NCBI RefSeq assembly: GCF_037975245.1
Contig: NC_092568.1
Coordinates: 36,919,001-36,983,000, forward strand
Direction: 5' to 3'
From: Apostichopus japonicus
Taxonomy: Eukaryota; Echinodermata; Holothuroidea; Aspidochirotida; Stichopodidae
Length of the DNA: 64,000 bases
Shown: positions 39,301 to 48,311 of the stretch, in pieces
How positions within the stretch are numbered: the stretch's first letter is position 1
Layout of the letters: each line of letters starts with the position of its first letter
The notes under the pieces: generated by a model
Databases searched by the model: none
What the model was told of the DNA's origin: nothing
The model's input: only the letters and a program-made list of their open reading frames with translations
Position numbers and translations under genes: made by a program

Positions 39301-42300
39301 TTGATACATAGTGGGATATAAGCTTTAACATGTTAAATATTGTTTTTGTGTATCTACAGATGGAACCTTTGGATTTCGCCAAAAGCTACTCCATTAACTT
39401 TTCCCCCCTGTAACACAGGACATCCACATGCTTCACACCAGATCAGCCTAAGTTTTTGCCTTATTGAGGTAATCCTATCCAAGGTTTTCGCATGTATGTT
39501 TTAGGTCAAAACTATGCATTTTGCAGTAATTGTCTCCAAACTTGAAAAGTGTCTGGCACAATTGTTTACAAATCTGCAAGCTAGGTTCACTTTTGCATAT
39601 GTTGAGCACACCATTTATCTTTGGGAATTCTCCATCCCCCCCTTCCCACTTCAATCAATATCCTTCTCCTATGGCAACATAACTCACTCTTTGAAGACCG
39701 TTCCATATGCCCTGATTAGTGGACCACCAGTGGAACCAAGGAGGTCATTGAGATCTGTAAGAGATAAATACAGTAGTTAGGTCACGATCAGATCATACAT
39801 GATAAAACCAATACTGAAGTGAGGGTTTGAGGGGGTACAGTACTTTAAAAAATCAGATATATATATATTCCTGTACATAATTGACCTCCACTATATGCAA
39901 TTATAGTATAAAGGAAGAACGAAAATCAATCAATCTTTTTTTTGGGGGAACAAGGTCCTCACAGAGTGACCACTGTGGCCAAGCAGCAAGGTTGTTCATA
40001 TGAAACCTATGCATTTGCTTTACATTGAAAAATTTGTCGTTTTTTACTTTGATGGCTTTTGTTGACCTCAAATGACCTTTAATTGACTTTCACAAATGAC
40101 GGCTGTATCCACGCACACCATTTAATGTGGATATACATCAAGTACCAAGTACATCCAACTAGTAACTACCTTTTTTGTTTCGCTCTCTTATCTTGTGTTT
40201 ACAACTTTTCGGGGCTGAACATCTTTTGCCCTTTGATCTCCCTGAAAACTGCAGTACATCATATCGGAGCATTATCTTTACAGCTCTAGTGTTACTTGTT
40301 TACAAGGTTTTATACTTATACTGTACTTCTGTTGACCTCAATGAACAACAATATAGTTTGGGCACTCACTAACCATATTTGGATCCACATACCTAGGTTA
40401 GGAGGATGTTATTAAAACAATCATGCACTTTTTGAGTTATAATGTTTACAATTAAGCCAAAGCATCACATACACATACACTGTAAACAAATGCCATCACC
40501 ATCCAATAGATTCATTTTTGCCTCTGCCAAAGAATACAAACCAGAAAGCCAAATTGCTTAGTGATTCCTTTGCCACAGTTCATATGTGAATTATTTTTTG
40601 CAATACTGCAAATTTATATCAAATATTAAAACCATTGCTGAATTTGCATGATCAGCTGGGTTATTGCTCTCATGTGGACCATTTTACATCCAACCTTTAG
40701 GTTTGGAGTTACAGGGTTTAGAAACTTTTCAGAGTTAGACTTTGACCAAGTGATAAATAAAAAAAAACGTATATAAAGTGAATACATCATGTACTATTTG
40801 AGTTACTGGCAAAGGGTAGCCCTTACAAACAAGCTTGTGATTATAACTCATGAACTTTGAACTTCTTAACATCCCCATCAGGGCCCTTCTCACTTTTGAT
40901 AGTCCCTTACCACAGCCAACAACTTGAAGTGAACCGGCTCCCCCCCCCCTCCCCCGCAAAAAAAAAAGTATGCTCGGATAGCAACAAAGTTCTTGTAATC
41001 ACTGGAGGTGCAGGTTCAACTGAAAAAAACACGGGTTTTCACACATACGCCAGCACCATCTCATAGATTCAGTTTTGCCTCCGCCAAAGAATTTTCTAAA
41101 GATAATGTGCCATTGGTGTTCTATGAAAATTAAAAGTTTCATCGAAGTGCTCACACGCCTGCTACTTTACCTACCCTTTGTTATTTTGCCATGAACATTT
41201 TTCAAAACTATGTCGAAGCACTGACATCAATGATCTAATTAGGGTACAACACGGCAGTGCGTACTCCTGTGCATAAATCTTGATTGCCACCCAGTCACAA
41301 AATATTCTGTTGGCAATACTGTTTATAAATCGTGGTTGCAACACCCAGATCTTGGAATTCTTCATCAAAACTCATTCAAAACTCATTCACACCAGCTTAA
41401 TTAAAATTAAGGATACATTTCAACATTTCATAAGATTGTAAGAATTTGACAAATTTATTAACACATATCATAGCCTTGCTCTGACAAGTGTCTGTTGTCT
41501 TAATTAGTAAATATGCAGAAGAAATGCCTGCAGTATGTCCAATAAATGACAACAGAACAAATGTGCAGCATGTATACCAGTAGGGAGTGTTTGTGTTATA
41601 ATAAATATATATGTGTATATATATACTGTATATATGTATGTATATATGTATGTATATAGACCATATAGGTCACATGGTGACATTCCTGTCCAGGGACTGG
41701 CAGACCTCCTGGAAGGTTAAAGGAGTAGAGTGGTACAATATACTGGATAGGGCTAAAGGATATAGATTAGAAATCTCAGGTTTAGCAATAATTTTCAGAG
41801 GTAAAGTGACCCTTTCTATAAAAATTCATGAGTATCAGATTTTGGTACTGTACAGAAGGGCAAGATCACTTGGCTTGCCCTCTTTTTGCCCGCCAGGCCC
41901 ATCTTTCAACCGACTTTCACTGCCCTTGCGCTCTTCCAACCGACGTATCAGAACAAAAATGACATTTTCTTCTATATTCGCAGTTACGTAAGAATTCGAC
42001 CTTATTGATATCCGGCTCCACTGACAACTATGGACCAAGCCAAATTAGCAAGTGCTTCGTGTTTGAAATAATTCATAACCAAACTGATTTAAGGAATCAA
42101 ATTGCATCTATAATCTTTGCAGCTATTGAAAAGATACTTGCATATTTTGGAGTACTTTCAATTATAGAGGTTTTTCCAGGTGTTGTAACATTTACTCTCA
42201 CAGGGGCGCCTCCAGAAGCACTCTGCATTCTAACGATGGGTTACACAGGTTTTATCAAATGTTTTTCCCTCATATGTTGTCAATGTGGGTGACCACGGTG

Positions 42301-43915
42301 TATAGTTTGAAGGTCTGAATATGCGATGCTTACAACTTGACTTTGATTGCGTAAAATTCTCTGGAATCTTTCCAAGCATTTTTGTACATGCAAGTCATGT
42401 CAGCAGGTTATGTTCAGTCTTGTGCTGTGTGCACATGTGCAATACAGTGCTAGACTAGTGAACTTTACTTTACCATGTGGCAGAGAAAGTTGGCAGTTTT
42501 GCATGTAGGATTTTATAGCCCTGAATTCCTGGAGTTACATTTCTTTCTCGCAAGTTTCCATACTGGATACCTAGTATCAGCAACCTGCTAATTCCATGGA
42601 GATGTTTTCCTGTCTTCAATGTTGAAAATGATGGAATGCTTAATTCTGAGCTCAGAGGAAAGCTAAGACCATGGAGCCTCCAGGGGCTTCACACTCACAT
42701 ATGTACCCCTTAGCCAATAATAGGGGGAAAATAGGAAAAAGTGCATAACAAATTGTTTTCAGGTACTTGTTTTCAGGTACTTGTACCGGACACAGAACCC
42801 AGATAATTTAAAATACTCCTCTGTAATTGCCTTTTCAAAAGGTTTAAGATATTTTCTTCTGTTCCAGGGAAAGAGACATTTTTGGAGCTAGGATACACCT
42901 TATTTAATATTTAATTCTGTTTGGATCCAGGTCCCAGTAATTTGTTGTTTATATTTTTTTTTCAAAAGTCCTATGCTATCCATCATGCTATGTATTGTAG
43001 TCCTGAGTAACAGTTAGTCCTAGCCTAGGCTACATTTGGACTAAAAGTTATTCAAGAATACGCTTAGTCAATGGTTAAAAATAAGCCTATAGATAAACAG
43101 CATGTTTCACCACGATACGCGTTATATGTGGCAAGTTAAATTGTGTAAATCGAAGACTGTTTGCAATGCTGCACTGTGGTAGGCTGACCAGCAACAATTT
43201 GTAATGTCCTTTGGTTAATTATTAGGCATGGAAGTGCAGAAATTCTTGTACTGAAAATTGATGTTCAAATTTGGTCCTCATGAACGTATCTTCCAATGTG
43301 AAATTATGTCATGGGATGAAGAACAAGTCAATGGTGTAATGACTGGGTAAGACTAGTAGTAGTACGAGAAATCTTTTTCTTACAAAGTGGCTATTCTTAC
43401 GACTAGTTGTAAGAATAATTTCCGACTACGCATGCGCAGTTGCTATTTTCATGACCAGGAGTACTATTTTTACGACGAGGAGTAACAATAATTTGCGGTT
43501 AGGGTTAGGGTAAGGGTTAGGATTGAGGTTTAGGGTTATGTTTAGGGTTAGGGTTACCCCTTCTACATGGCAGTTGCTTTATTTACTTTACTGCACTTGA
43601 ATTTGCCTTTGTCGTAAGAATAGTTTATAAATAATTGTTACGACTCGTCGTAAGAATAGCCACGGCCTTTTTCTTATGCCTACAGTATATACAGTCAAGT
43701 TAGACCTAGATCGGCCTAGGCCAGGTCATTGGAAATAATCTGTATATCAAATAGGTTCAACAACGTATACTAACGGCACGCTCCATACCCTTTTCTTTAT
43801 CTTCTCTATTTCGTCTGCTCCCATCTTGTAACGTTGATTTCAATGTTTGAAATGAATCAAGGAGTTGTGCTTGATTAACATTGGTCGAAGCTGCGGCCTC
43901 GTCAACCTGAGCCAT
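27335..43915 (-). CDS. SELENOL: Selenoprotein L, two-selenocysteine (UxxU) thioredoxin-fold protein; eight exons
   Basis: Joined minus-strand exons: 43915-43789, 39754-39688, 39048-38949, 37058-36931, 35730-35493, 28683-28552, 28193-28086 and 27343-27335. They total 909 nt (302 residues plus TAA). All seven introns are GT-AG and all phases agree (1, 2, 0, 2, 0, 0, 0). The N-terminal ~140 residues are helical and acidic. A hydrophobic strand (I-L-L-I-L-L-R-H-F) then leads to U165-R-P-U168. An AhpC/TSA-like (peroxiredoxin-like) half follows, with V-V-I-S-F-G-P-P, G-L-Q-R-S and G-G-D-F-I-L-D-K-D-G. Selenoprotein L is a family of aquatic animals in which the two Sec residues can form a diselenide; its substrate is not known to me. 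A SECIS lies in the 3' UTR. The start ATG has a good context (GAAATGG) and no upstream in-frame alternative was seen. Standard-code prediction would truncate at residue 164 or skip exon 5. Confidence 0.9.
28086..28193 (-). CDS. SELENOL: SELENOL exon 7
   Basis: 108 nt, phase 0 at both ends, acceptor TTTGCAG and donor AAG/GTGAGT. Encodes residues 265-300, starting I-G-G-D-F-I-L-D-K-D-G, the strand-turn-strand typical of the C-terminal half of AhpC/TSA-like folds. D-D-R-P-P-V-D and a final helix follow. Confidence 0.9.
28194..28551 (-). other. SELENOL: SELENOL intron 6
   Basis: 358-bp intron with no element recognised inside. Confidence 0.7.
28552..28683 (-). CDS. SELENOL: SELENOL exon 6
   Basis: 132 nt, phase 0 at both ends, acceptor TTGTTTTTAG and donor CAG/GTAAAC. 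Residues 221-264: I-Y-S-S-V-G-L-Q-R-S at the start, then a W-N-M-K helix. It ends H-T-D-D-P-L-Q, which joins smoothly to the G-G-D-F of exon 7. Confidence 0.9.
28973..29642. mobile_element. hAT-like MITE, 6-bp target duplication
   Basis: Ends CAGGGATGTAAG (28973-28984) and CTTACATCCCTG (29631-29642) are perfect inverted repeats. They are flanked by TAGGTC on both sides (28967-28972 and 29643-29648). CAGGG termini fit hAT-type elements, some of which make 5-6 bp duplications. Inside is an imperfect ~72-bp tandem duplication (about 29038-29170, around CTATCGTTATGTTAGGCTA). No transposase frame. Lies in SELENOL intron 5. Confidence 0.8.
30900..31852 (+). mobile_element. CR1/L2-type LINE 3' fragment with its tail, interrupted by a MITE
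   Basis: Part one (from about 30906) encodes C-R-L-L-V-H-S-L-V-T-S-R-L-D-Y-I-N-S-L-L, the end of a reverse-transcriptase domain. Part two (from about 31350 to the stop at 31626-31628) encodes I-Q-L-I-Q-N-T-N-A-A-L-I, then L-H-W-L-P-V-K and a P-E-Y-L segment, the usual LINE C-terminus. The 3' end has AAAGCGC...GCGCTATATAAAT and a (TTA)n tail to about 31852, as in L2/CR1-like elements. The 5' portion is missing (truncated). Plus strand, antisense to the host intron of SELENOL. Confidence 0.82.
30989..31343. mobile_element. MITE nested in the LINE fragment
   Basis: Ends AGGCATTGAAGACTCG and CGAGTCTTCACGCCCT are inverted repeats with one indel and one mismatch, flanked by TTA (or up to CTTTAA) on both sides. 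Removing the insert plus one copy of the duplication rejoins the two LINE segments in the same reading frame (L-L-Q-S-V-P-L then I-I-I-G-R-I-Q). That confirms the boundaries independently. No coding content. Confidence 0.85.
33471..33536. repeat. Three-copy 26-bp tandem repeat
   Basis: The words GCTATGATGTTATTATG and TTTAAAT alternate in about two and a half to three copies inside SELENOL intron 5. Confidence 0.85.
33820..33990. repeat. AT-rich ~20-bp tandem repeat (TAGTTTGGTATTTTTATTTT)
   Basis: Six to seven imperfect copies of a TAGTTTGGTATTTTTATTTT unit, ending at GTTTGGTATTGTGTCC. Intronic. Confidence 0.85.
35493..35730 (-). CDS. SELENOL: SELENOL exon 5, carrying both selenocysteine codons
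   Basis: 238 nt, acceptor CTTGTTCCAG and donor GAG/GTGAGT. It enters in phase 2 (one nucleotide completes codon 141) and leaves in phase 0. The frame is open apart from two TGA codons, at 35660-35658 and 35651-35649. The coding continues on both sides: a hydrophobic strand before, then Q-K-H-M-S-A-L and V-V-I-S-F-G-P-P-D-G-V after. The next exons keep the same frame, so these TGAs are best read as selenocysteine, not as stops. Confidence 0.9.
35649..35660 (-). other. SELENOL: UGA-N6-UGA recoding site (Sec165-Arg-Pro-Sec168)
   Basis: Reads TGA CGG CCG TGA on the minus strand. Both TGAs are followed by C, a context that terminates relatively weakly. The position corresponds to the CxxC redox motif of thioredoxin-like folds, directly after the central strand and before a helix. 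Confidence 0.88.
35731..36930 (-). other. SELENOL: SELENOL intron 4
   Basis: 1,200 bp. Contains a dispersed-repeat segment with TGACCTTTGACC at 36204-36215, an AGGTCA-type direct repeat with 1-nt spacing on the minus strand, and two related sub-blocks (about 36105-36190 and 36235-36325). No exon. Confidence 0.6.
36931..37058 (-). CDS. SELENOL: SELENOL exon 4
   Basis: 128 nt, acceptor TTTTTTTTCAG, donor AAAA/GTAATT (the weakest donor of the gene). Enters in phase 0, leaves in phase 2. Encodes about residues 99-140, including D-E-W-N-E-S-L-F and G-P-V-D-V-I-L-V-D-G-R, the first strand before the redox domain. Confidence 0.88.
37430..37833. mobile_element. hAT-like MITE, 6-bp target duplication
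   Basis: Begins CAGTGATGTGCCCAGG and ends with the inverted counterpart GTGGGCACATCCCTG, flanked by TCTAAG at 37424-37429 and 37834-37839. 404 bp, no coding content. Termini and duplication length resemble those of the element at 28973-29642. Lies in SELENOL intron 3. Confidence 0.8.
37834..38948 (-). other. SELENOL: Rest of SELENOL intron 3
   Basis: A dispersed-repeat-like stretch at about 38037-38200 includes a conserved-looking GTTGGACGGATTTTCTTCAA block. It leaves an 84-residue frame open on the plus strand, which I do not take as a gene. Nothing else recognised. Confidence 0.5.
38949..39048 (-). CDS. SELENOL: SELENOL exon 3
   Basis: 100 nt, acceptor CATTCCAG, donor GAG/GTAAAG. Enters with one nucleotide completing codon 65, leaves in phase 0. 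Helical, aromatic-rich segment L-K-V-W-T-R-S-A-F-E-S-L-F-E-K-F-F, then D-C-F-D-E-L-L-E-L-E. Confidence 0.88.
39688..39754 (-). CDS. SELENOL: SELENOL exon 2
   Basis: 67 nt, acceptor TTTATCTCTTACAG, donor AAGA/GTGAGT. Phase 1 in, phase 2 out. Encodes L-N-D-L-L-G-S-T-G-G-P-L-I-R-A-Y-G. Confidence 0.85.
39755..43386 (-). other. SELENOL: SELENOL intron 1, proximal part
   Basis: Holds dispersed-repeat segments: TGACCTCAAATGACCTTTAA at about 40059, and two related blocks with GCCTC(T/C)GCCAAAGAAT at about 40518 and 41078. A TATATG microsatellite is at about 41606-41660 and poly-C at about 40941-40956. Open frames at 41611-42292 have no splice support. Confidence 0.5.
43387..43663. mobile_element. 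MITE with internal telomere-like repeats
   Basis: Perfect 17-bp inverted ends, GTGGCTATTCTTACGAC (43387-43403) and GTCGTAAGAATAGCCAC (43647-43663). Between them, 43497-43556 is made of TTAGGG and near variants. A CTTTTTCTTA word occurs just outside both ends (about 43372 and 43667), possibly a 10-bp target duplication as in Mutator-like insertions. No coding capacity. Located in SELENOL intron 1. Confidence 0.8.
43789..43915 (-). CDS. SELENOL: SELENOL exon 1 with start codon
   Basis: 127 coding nt from ATG at 43915-43913 (GAAATGG context) to donor AGG/GTATGG. Leaves in phase 1, and the G plus AT of exon 2 gives Asp43. Encodes a polar N-terminus (M-A-Q-V-D-E-A-A-A-S-T-N-V) and a charged helix rich in Arg, Asp, Glu and Lys, with no signal peptide or membrane segment visible. 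Confidence 0.85.
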
Positions 43916-44012
43916 TTCAATTTATGACCGGGCTGAAGCTGGCCAACAGATCTCTGACAGATCGCTGAAAAATTAACACCGACTACCTCGAATACAGTAG
44001 GGTATTGAATTC
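43916..44012. promoter_or_regulatory. Likely SELENOL promoter region, possibly bidirectional
   Basis: The 97 bp between the SELENOL ATG and the ATG of a divergent frame on the plus strand are free of the repeats that fill the surroundings. There is no TATA box in the expected place. Head-to-head spacing this short is usual for shared promoters, but the second gene is unproven. Confidence 0.35.
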
Positions 44013-44210
44013 ATGCAGGTTGCACAGATAATTGAGCATTCCAAGGAAGCAAAGGAAGGTATCTCGAAAAAAACGTCGTCGCTAAAGTTCAACACTGTAG
44101 TCGCGGAGCTTGGCTGTTTGGGTCAAAGGCTGACCGCAAATTGTGTGAAATATGCGAAAAATGTTGTTAACAGCACAAACGTTACCATGCGAAGTGAGAT
44201 GCTTTTGTGA
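44013..44210 (+). CDS. Possible first exon of a divergent small protein gene
   Basis: A 65-residue frame from ATG at 44013, of balanced composition (M-Q-V-A-Q-I-I-E-H-S-K-E-A-K at the start; G-C-L-G-Q-R-L-T-A-N-C-V-K-Y-A-K in the middle). It stops at TGA within AGATGCTTTTGTGAAC, where a GTGAAC donor could also be used. The Cys spacing vaguely recalls small CHCH-type mitochondrial proteins, but I cannot assign it. No downstream exon was identified before the satellite at 44.6 kb. Confidence 0.28.
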   Translation: MQVAQIIEHSKEAKEGISKKTSSLKFNTVVAELGCLGQRLTANCVKYAKNVVNSTNVTMRSEMLL

Positions 44211-44610
44211 ACGAAGGGACAGGGGAAATAGACAGAATTGGCGAAGTTTTTTAGTCTGTTAATGTTAAGGAACTAAATGAAGGCACAAACTGTACCTCAT
44301 TCTTAAGGCTCAATTACTCAATTGACAAGTGAAGTTTTTATTGATGTTATATATTCTTTGTCTGTTTGCACGTAGGAGATCGGAAAATAAACTCCTAGGT
44401 TAAACGTATCACAAAAAAATTAGATTAGTGTACCCGAGAGGTTAAACTTCGGAAAATAACCCTAAACTAACCTGCTTTATTGATTTTGGGGAGATTTTGT
44501 GAGTCATCACCATTCTTTTTTATGCTTGGATATTAAAGAGGATGAAATAAACTACTGATGGTCTTAAAAATCATGAGGATTGAATGTGATTTAAGGTATT
44601 TTATAAAATC

Positions 44611-46316
44611 GCAATGCAAAAATATTACACTACAGAGCGAAAACAGGTAATTTGACAACCCCAATGTTTTGCTAAATATAACCCCGTGATAATTTTTGTG
44701 CCATCAAATGACCACCATCAATATATGCAGAGGACATTATTCTTTCATTTTCATAACGTTTCATGACAATCGAAGGGGGTCTACTCTCAGCAGCAGGCGG
44801 ATTCCGGCAGTGCCCTCATCGGTTCAATGCAAAATACTACACTAAAGAGCGATAAAAGCAAAAATGACAACCCCATTAATTGCTCAATTTCACCCCGTGA
44901 TAATTTTTGTGCCATCAAATGACTATCATAAATGAATGGAGGGGACACTATTCTTTCATTTTTCATGACTTTTCATGACAATCGAAGTGGATCTACTATC
45001 AGCAGCAGGCGGATTCCGGCAGCGCCCTCATCGGCTCAATGCAAAAATGCTACACTAATGAGCGAAAACTGTAAAACTGACAACCCCAATTATTTGCTCA
45101 ATTTACTACCGTGATAATTTTTGTGCCATCAAATAACCACCTTAAATGAATGAAAGGGACATTATTCTTTCATGTTTATGACATTTTATGACAATCGAAT
45201 TCGGTCTACTATCAGCAGCAGGCGGATTCCGGCAGCGCCCTCATAAGCTCAATGCAAAAATGATACACTAAACAGCGAAAACAGCCAAAATGACAACCCT
45301 AATTAATTGCTCAATTTAACCCGGCCCGTGATAATTTTTGTGCCATCAAATAACCACCTTAAATGAATGTAAGAGACATTATTCTTTCATGTCCATGACA
45401 TTTTATGACAATCAAAGTGGGTCTACTATCAGCAGCAGGCGGATTCCGGCAGCGCCCTCATCGGTTCAATGCAAATTACTACACTAAAGAGCGAAAACAG
45501 CAAAACTGACAACCCCAATTATTTGCTCAATTAAACCCCGTGATAATTTTTGTGCCATCAAATAACCACCTTAAATGAATGTAAGAGACATTATTCTTTC
45601 ATGTTCATGACATTTTATGACAATCAAAGTGGGTCTACTATCAGCAGCAGGCGGATTCCGGCAGCGCCCTCATCGACTCAATGCAAAAATACTACACTAA
45701 AGAGCGAAAACAGCAAAACTGACAACCCCAATTAATTGCTCAATTTAACCCGGCCCGTGATAATTTTTGTGCCATCAAATAACCACCTTAAATGAATGTA
45801 AGCGACATTATTCTTTTATGTTCATGACATTTTATGACAATCGAAGTGGGTCTACTATCAGCAGCAGGCGGATTCCGGCAGCGCCCTCATCGGTTCAATG
45901 CAAAAATACTACACTAAAGAGCGAAAACAGCAATAATGGCAACCCCAATTAATTGCTCAATTTAACCCGGCCAGTGATAATTTTTGTGCCATCAAATGAC
46001 CACCATGAAAGAATACAAGAGACACAATTCTTTCTTTTTCATGACGTTTCATCACAATAGAAGTGTGTCTTCTATCAGCAGCAGGCGGATTCCGGCAGCG
46101 CCCTCATCGGCTCAATGCAAAAATTCTACACTAAACAACTAAAACAGCAAAAATGACAGCCCCAATTAATTGCTCAATTAAACCCCGTGATAATTTTTGT
46201 GCCATCAAATGACCACCATCAATATATGCAGAGGACATTATTCTTTCAATTTCATGACATTTCATGACAATCGAAGTGGGTCTACCATCAGCAGCAGGCG
46301 GATTCCGGCAGCGCCC
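44611..46316. repeat. ~214-bp satellite, eight copies
   Basis: The phrase GTGATAATTTTTGTGCCATC recurs at 44686, 44897, 45111, 45328, 45540, 45757, 45974 and 46187, giving periods of 211-217 bp. Within each unit, the stretch from TATCAGCAGCAGGCGGATTC through GGCAGCGCCC is almost invariant while the rest drifts. Small plus-strand frames of about 61 residues recur once per unit and are artefacts. The array ends sharply at GCGCCC (46316). Confidence 0.93.
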
Positions 46317-46665
46317 AAAATATAATATAAGTGAGTGGTATAGAAATGCTTTTTTTTCTAGCTATTCGGTTTTCAAAACTATTCAGCTTTGAAATATGCA
46401 AAATATCTGGTTCTGACCAGATCATAACGTTGTGTCATTGGGCAAGGCAAAATCTCCATTGCCTCTCTTCACCCAGGTATATAAATGGGGACTTGCGAGG
46501 TAACTTGTTAATACAGTTGCGTGCGCCGGTTTGTGGCTGAACCCATATGTACTGTGGGAACTTCTCCGAGGTGACAAGTAGATAGGTGGTGTGACGAGTT
46601 ACCAGTGACCAGGGCTTAAGTTGTTACGTCGTGTGACGGGGCCTTGGCCTTGAACAAGACTGTTA
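46317..46665. other. Non-coding stretch
   Basis: Nothing recognised between the satellite and the MITE. Confidence 0.4.
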
Positions 46666-47070
46666 AGGCCCGGTCACACTACAGCGATATTTTATCGGAA
46701 TACGGTCCGATTTTTCCGATTTTAGGCCGAAGAGTGAGGTTTGTGGCAGTGAATGTAATGAATGCAGTGGAATATTCGAATACCTACTCCAAAACTGAGG
46801 GGTTCTGGAACGGACTACATTCTGAAGTGACGTCACATCGAAAAACGATAAAAATCGGAAGAGAAATCGGATAGCTATCCGATAAAAGGAAACAGAGTCA
46901 ATATCAAAAGTTAGGAGAGGGCTATTCCACATCGGAATGGCTCAACAGATAGCAAATCAGGTCCTTTATCACTGTGGCTAGAAGACCCGAACGAAAAACA
47001 GGCTGTTTCGATTCCTCCGGGAAAATCGGATAGTATTCCGATAAAAAATCGGTATAGTGTGACCGGGCCT
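46666..47070. mobile_element. PIF/Harbinger-like MITE
   Basis: Inverted ends AGGCCCGGTCACACTA and TAGTGTGACCGGGCCT, perfect over 16 bp, flanked by TTA on both sides (46663-46665 and 47071-47073). Subterminal blocks (TTATCGGAATAC near the 5' side, GTATTCCGATAA near the 3' side) extend the inverted symmetry inward. 405 bp and non-coding; the frames inside on both strands follow from the symmetry. Confidence 0.88.
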
Positions 47071-47073
47071 TTA

Positions 47074-47560
47074 ACCTTTAACTTTAATTTGGCAGTGATG
47101 ACGTCGGCTCCTGTATGCAGGCCAAAATAATCAGTACTTTTCACTGATGAGGAATGAAATCCCTGTTTAACATTGCCGAAATGAATGAAGAAGAATAATT
47201 TGCATAAACAAGAATGTAGCTATGTTACTTATGGAAAGGGACACTTCTTAGGTCATTTAGTTTACAGAAATTGGGTGTTTGGATTCTGGGATTGGAGGGG
47301 GGGGGGATTCGTGAGGATGGGTCAGTAGGTATACAAATTACACACAAACATACGTATAATGACCACACAATCATAAGCAAGAGTTGCAATGTGTAAACGC
47401 TATACTGTTGCTAACGTCTTCAGATTTGCGAGAGAGAGAGAGAGGGGGGGGGGGGTGTCTGGGGGAGGGGAATGGCGGTGTATAGAAATAATATATGATG
47501 AAGAATGGAAAAAGACCGCGCTACTTTCCCGCTGTGCAAGCCATGCATTAATCAGTTCAT
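47074..47560. other. Non-coding, two poly-G tracts
   Basis: G runs at about 47297-47307 and 47441-47456, the latter after a GAGAGAGA tract. No exon. Confidence 0.5.
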
Positions 47561-47562
47561 TT

Positions 47563-47637
<75 letters not shown>
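47561..47637. repeat. (TA)n microsatellite
   Basis: Continuous TA repeat of about 75 bp. Confidence 0.97.
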
Positions 47638-47638
<1 letters not shown>

Positions 47639-47939
47639 TATATCCTAAAAGCCAACATTTAACAATCGCTATATGATCTCACTATAAAAGCCTCAATTGA
47701 AAAGCGACACTTCCTGCGTCATCACCTTTCAGTGACCTTATACTGCCAAAAATAATGCATCCTTGTATCTAATGTTAAAAATAATCACTAATAACAAAGA
47801 ATGCGCTAATCAGTGTATCAATTGGATTTTAAACTGCCTGGCGAAATATAAAGTATAATCATAAACACCAGAGGGAAACTAATTAAAAAAAAAGAAAGGA
47901 AGAAGGTGTATCTGATATAATAAGAAAAGAACTGTATGT

Positions 47940-47970
<31 letters not shown>

Positions 47971-48084
47971 AATGAAAATCGTAATGAGTTGGAAAATCAA
48001 GAACAGTGAAAAAACTTTCAGCCTCCACCGGGATTCGAATCACGGGCCTGTATGCGGACACCCTAACCACTAGGCTATGGACGC
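47971..48084 (-). mobile_element. tRNA-derived SINE
   Basis: On the minus strand a tRNA-like head spans 48084-48021. Its end segments GCGTCCA and TGGAGGC pair at 6 of 7 positions. There is an A-box TAGCCTAGTGG (48077-48067) and a B-box GATTCGAATCCC (48041-48030). At 64 nt it is shorter than a tRNA and the anticodon arm is not canonical, so it is not a working tRNA. A T6 run and a short AT-rich body follow, ending in a (TA)n tail at about 47947-47970. Confidence 0.7.
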
Positions 48085-48213
48085 TGATTGTATGTCCAGA
48101 GCTTCGAAACCGGTAAGGAAGGTCGTAATTCCACTGTAGGTGTTTGTCACCTGTATCGAACAATACTAGTTCTGTTTTTGGTGAAATATTTTGCCTTACT
48201 CTAGAGAAAAACA

Positions 48214-48311
48214 ATATATATATATATAGGCTATATATATATAGGCTATATATATATAGGCTATATATATATAGGCTATATATATATAGGCTATATATAT
48301 ATATATATATT
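48214..48311. repeat. 15-bp minisatellite (GGCTATATATATATA)
   Basis: About five perfect copies of a 15-bp unit embedded in a TA tract. Confidence 0.93.

Noticed and set aside
41611..41991. 126-residue plus-strand frame
   Set aside because: Begins in a TATATG microsatellite inside SELENOL intron 1 and has no domain-like features.
43497..43556. Interstitial telomere left by a chromosome fusion
   Set aside because: The TTAGGG block is enclosed by 17-bp inverted repeats and so belongs to a small transposon.
45550..45952. Recurring 61-residue frames in the 214-bp satellite
   Set aside because: The same short frame appears by repetition of the unit and is interrupted or altered in other units.
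46644..46932. Overlapping frames on both strands near 46.7-46.9 kb
   Set aside because: They lie in a palindromic Harbinger-like MITE and result from its symmetry.
48021..48084. Functional tRNA gene
   Set aside because: Promoter boxes are present but the body is 64 nt with no proper anticodon arm, so a SINE head is the better reading.
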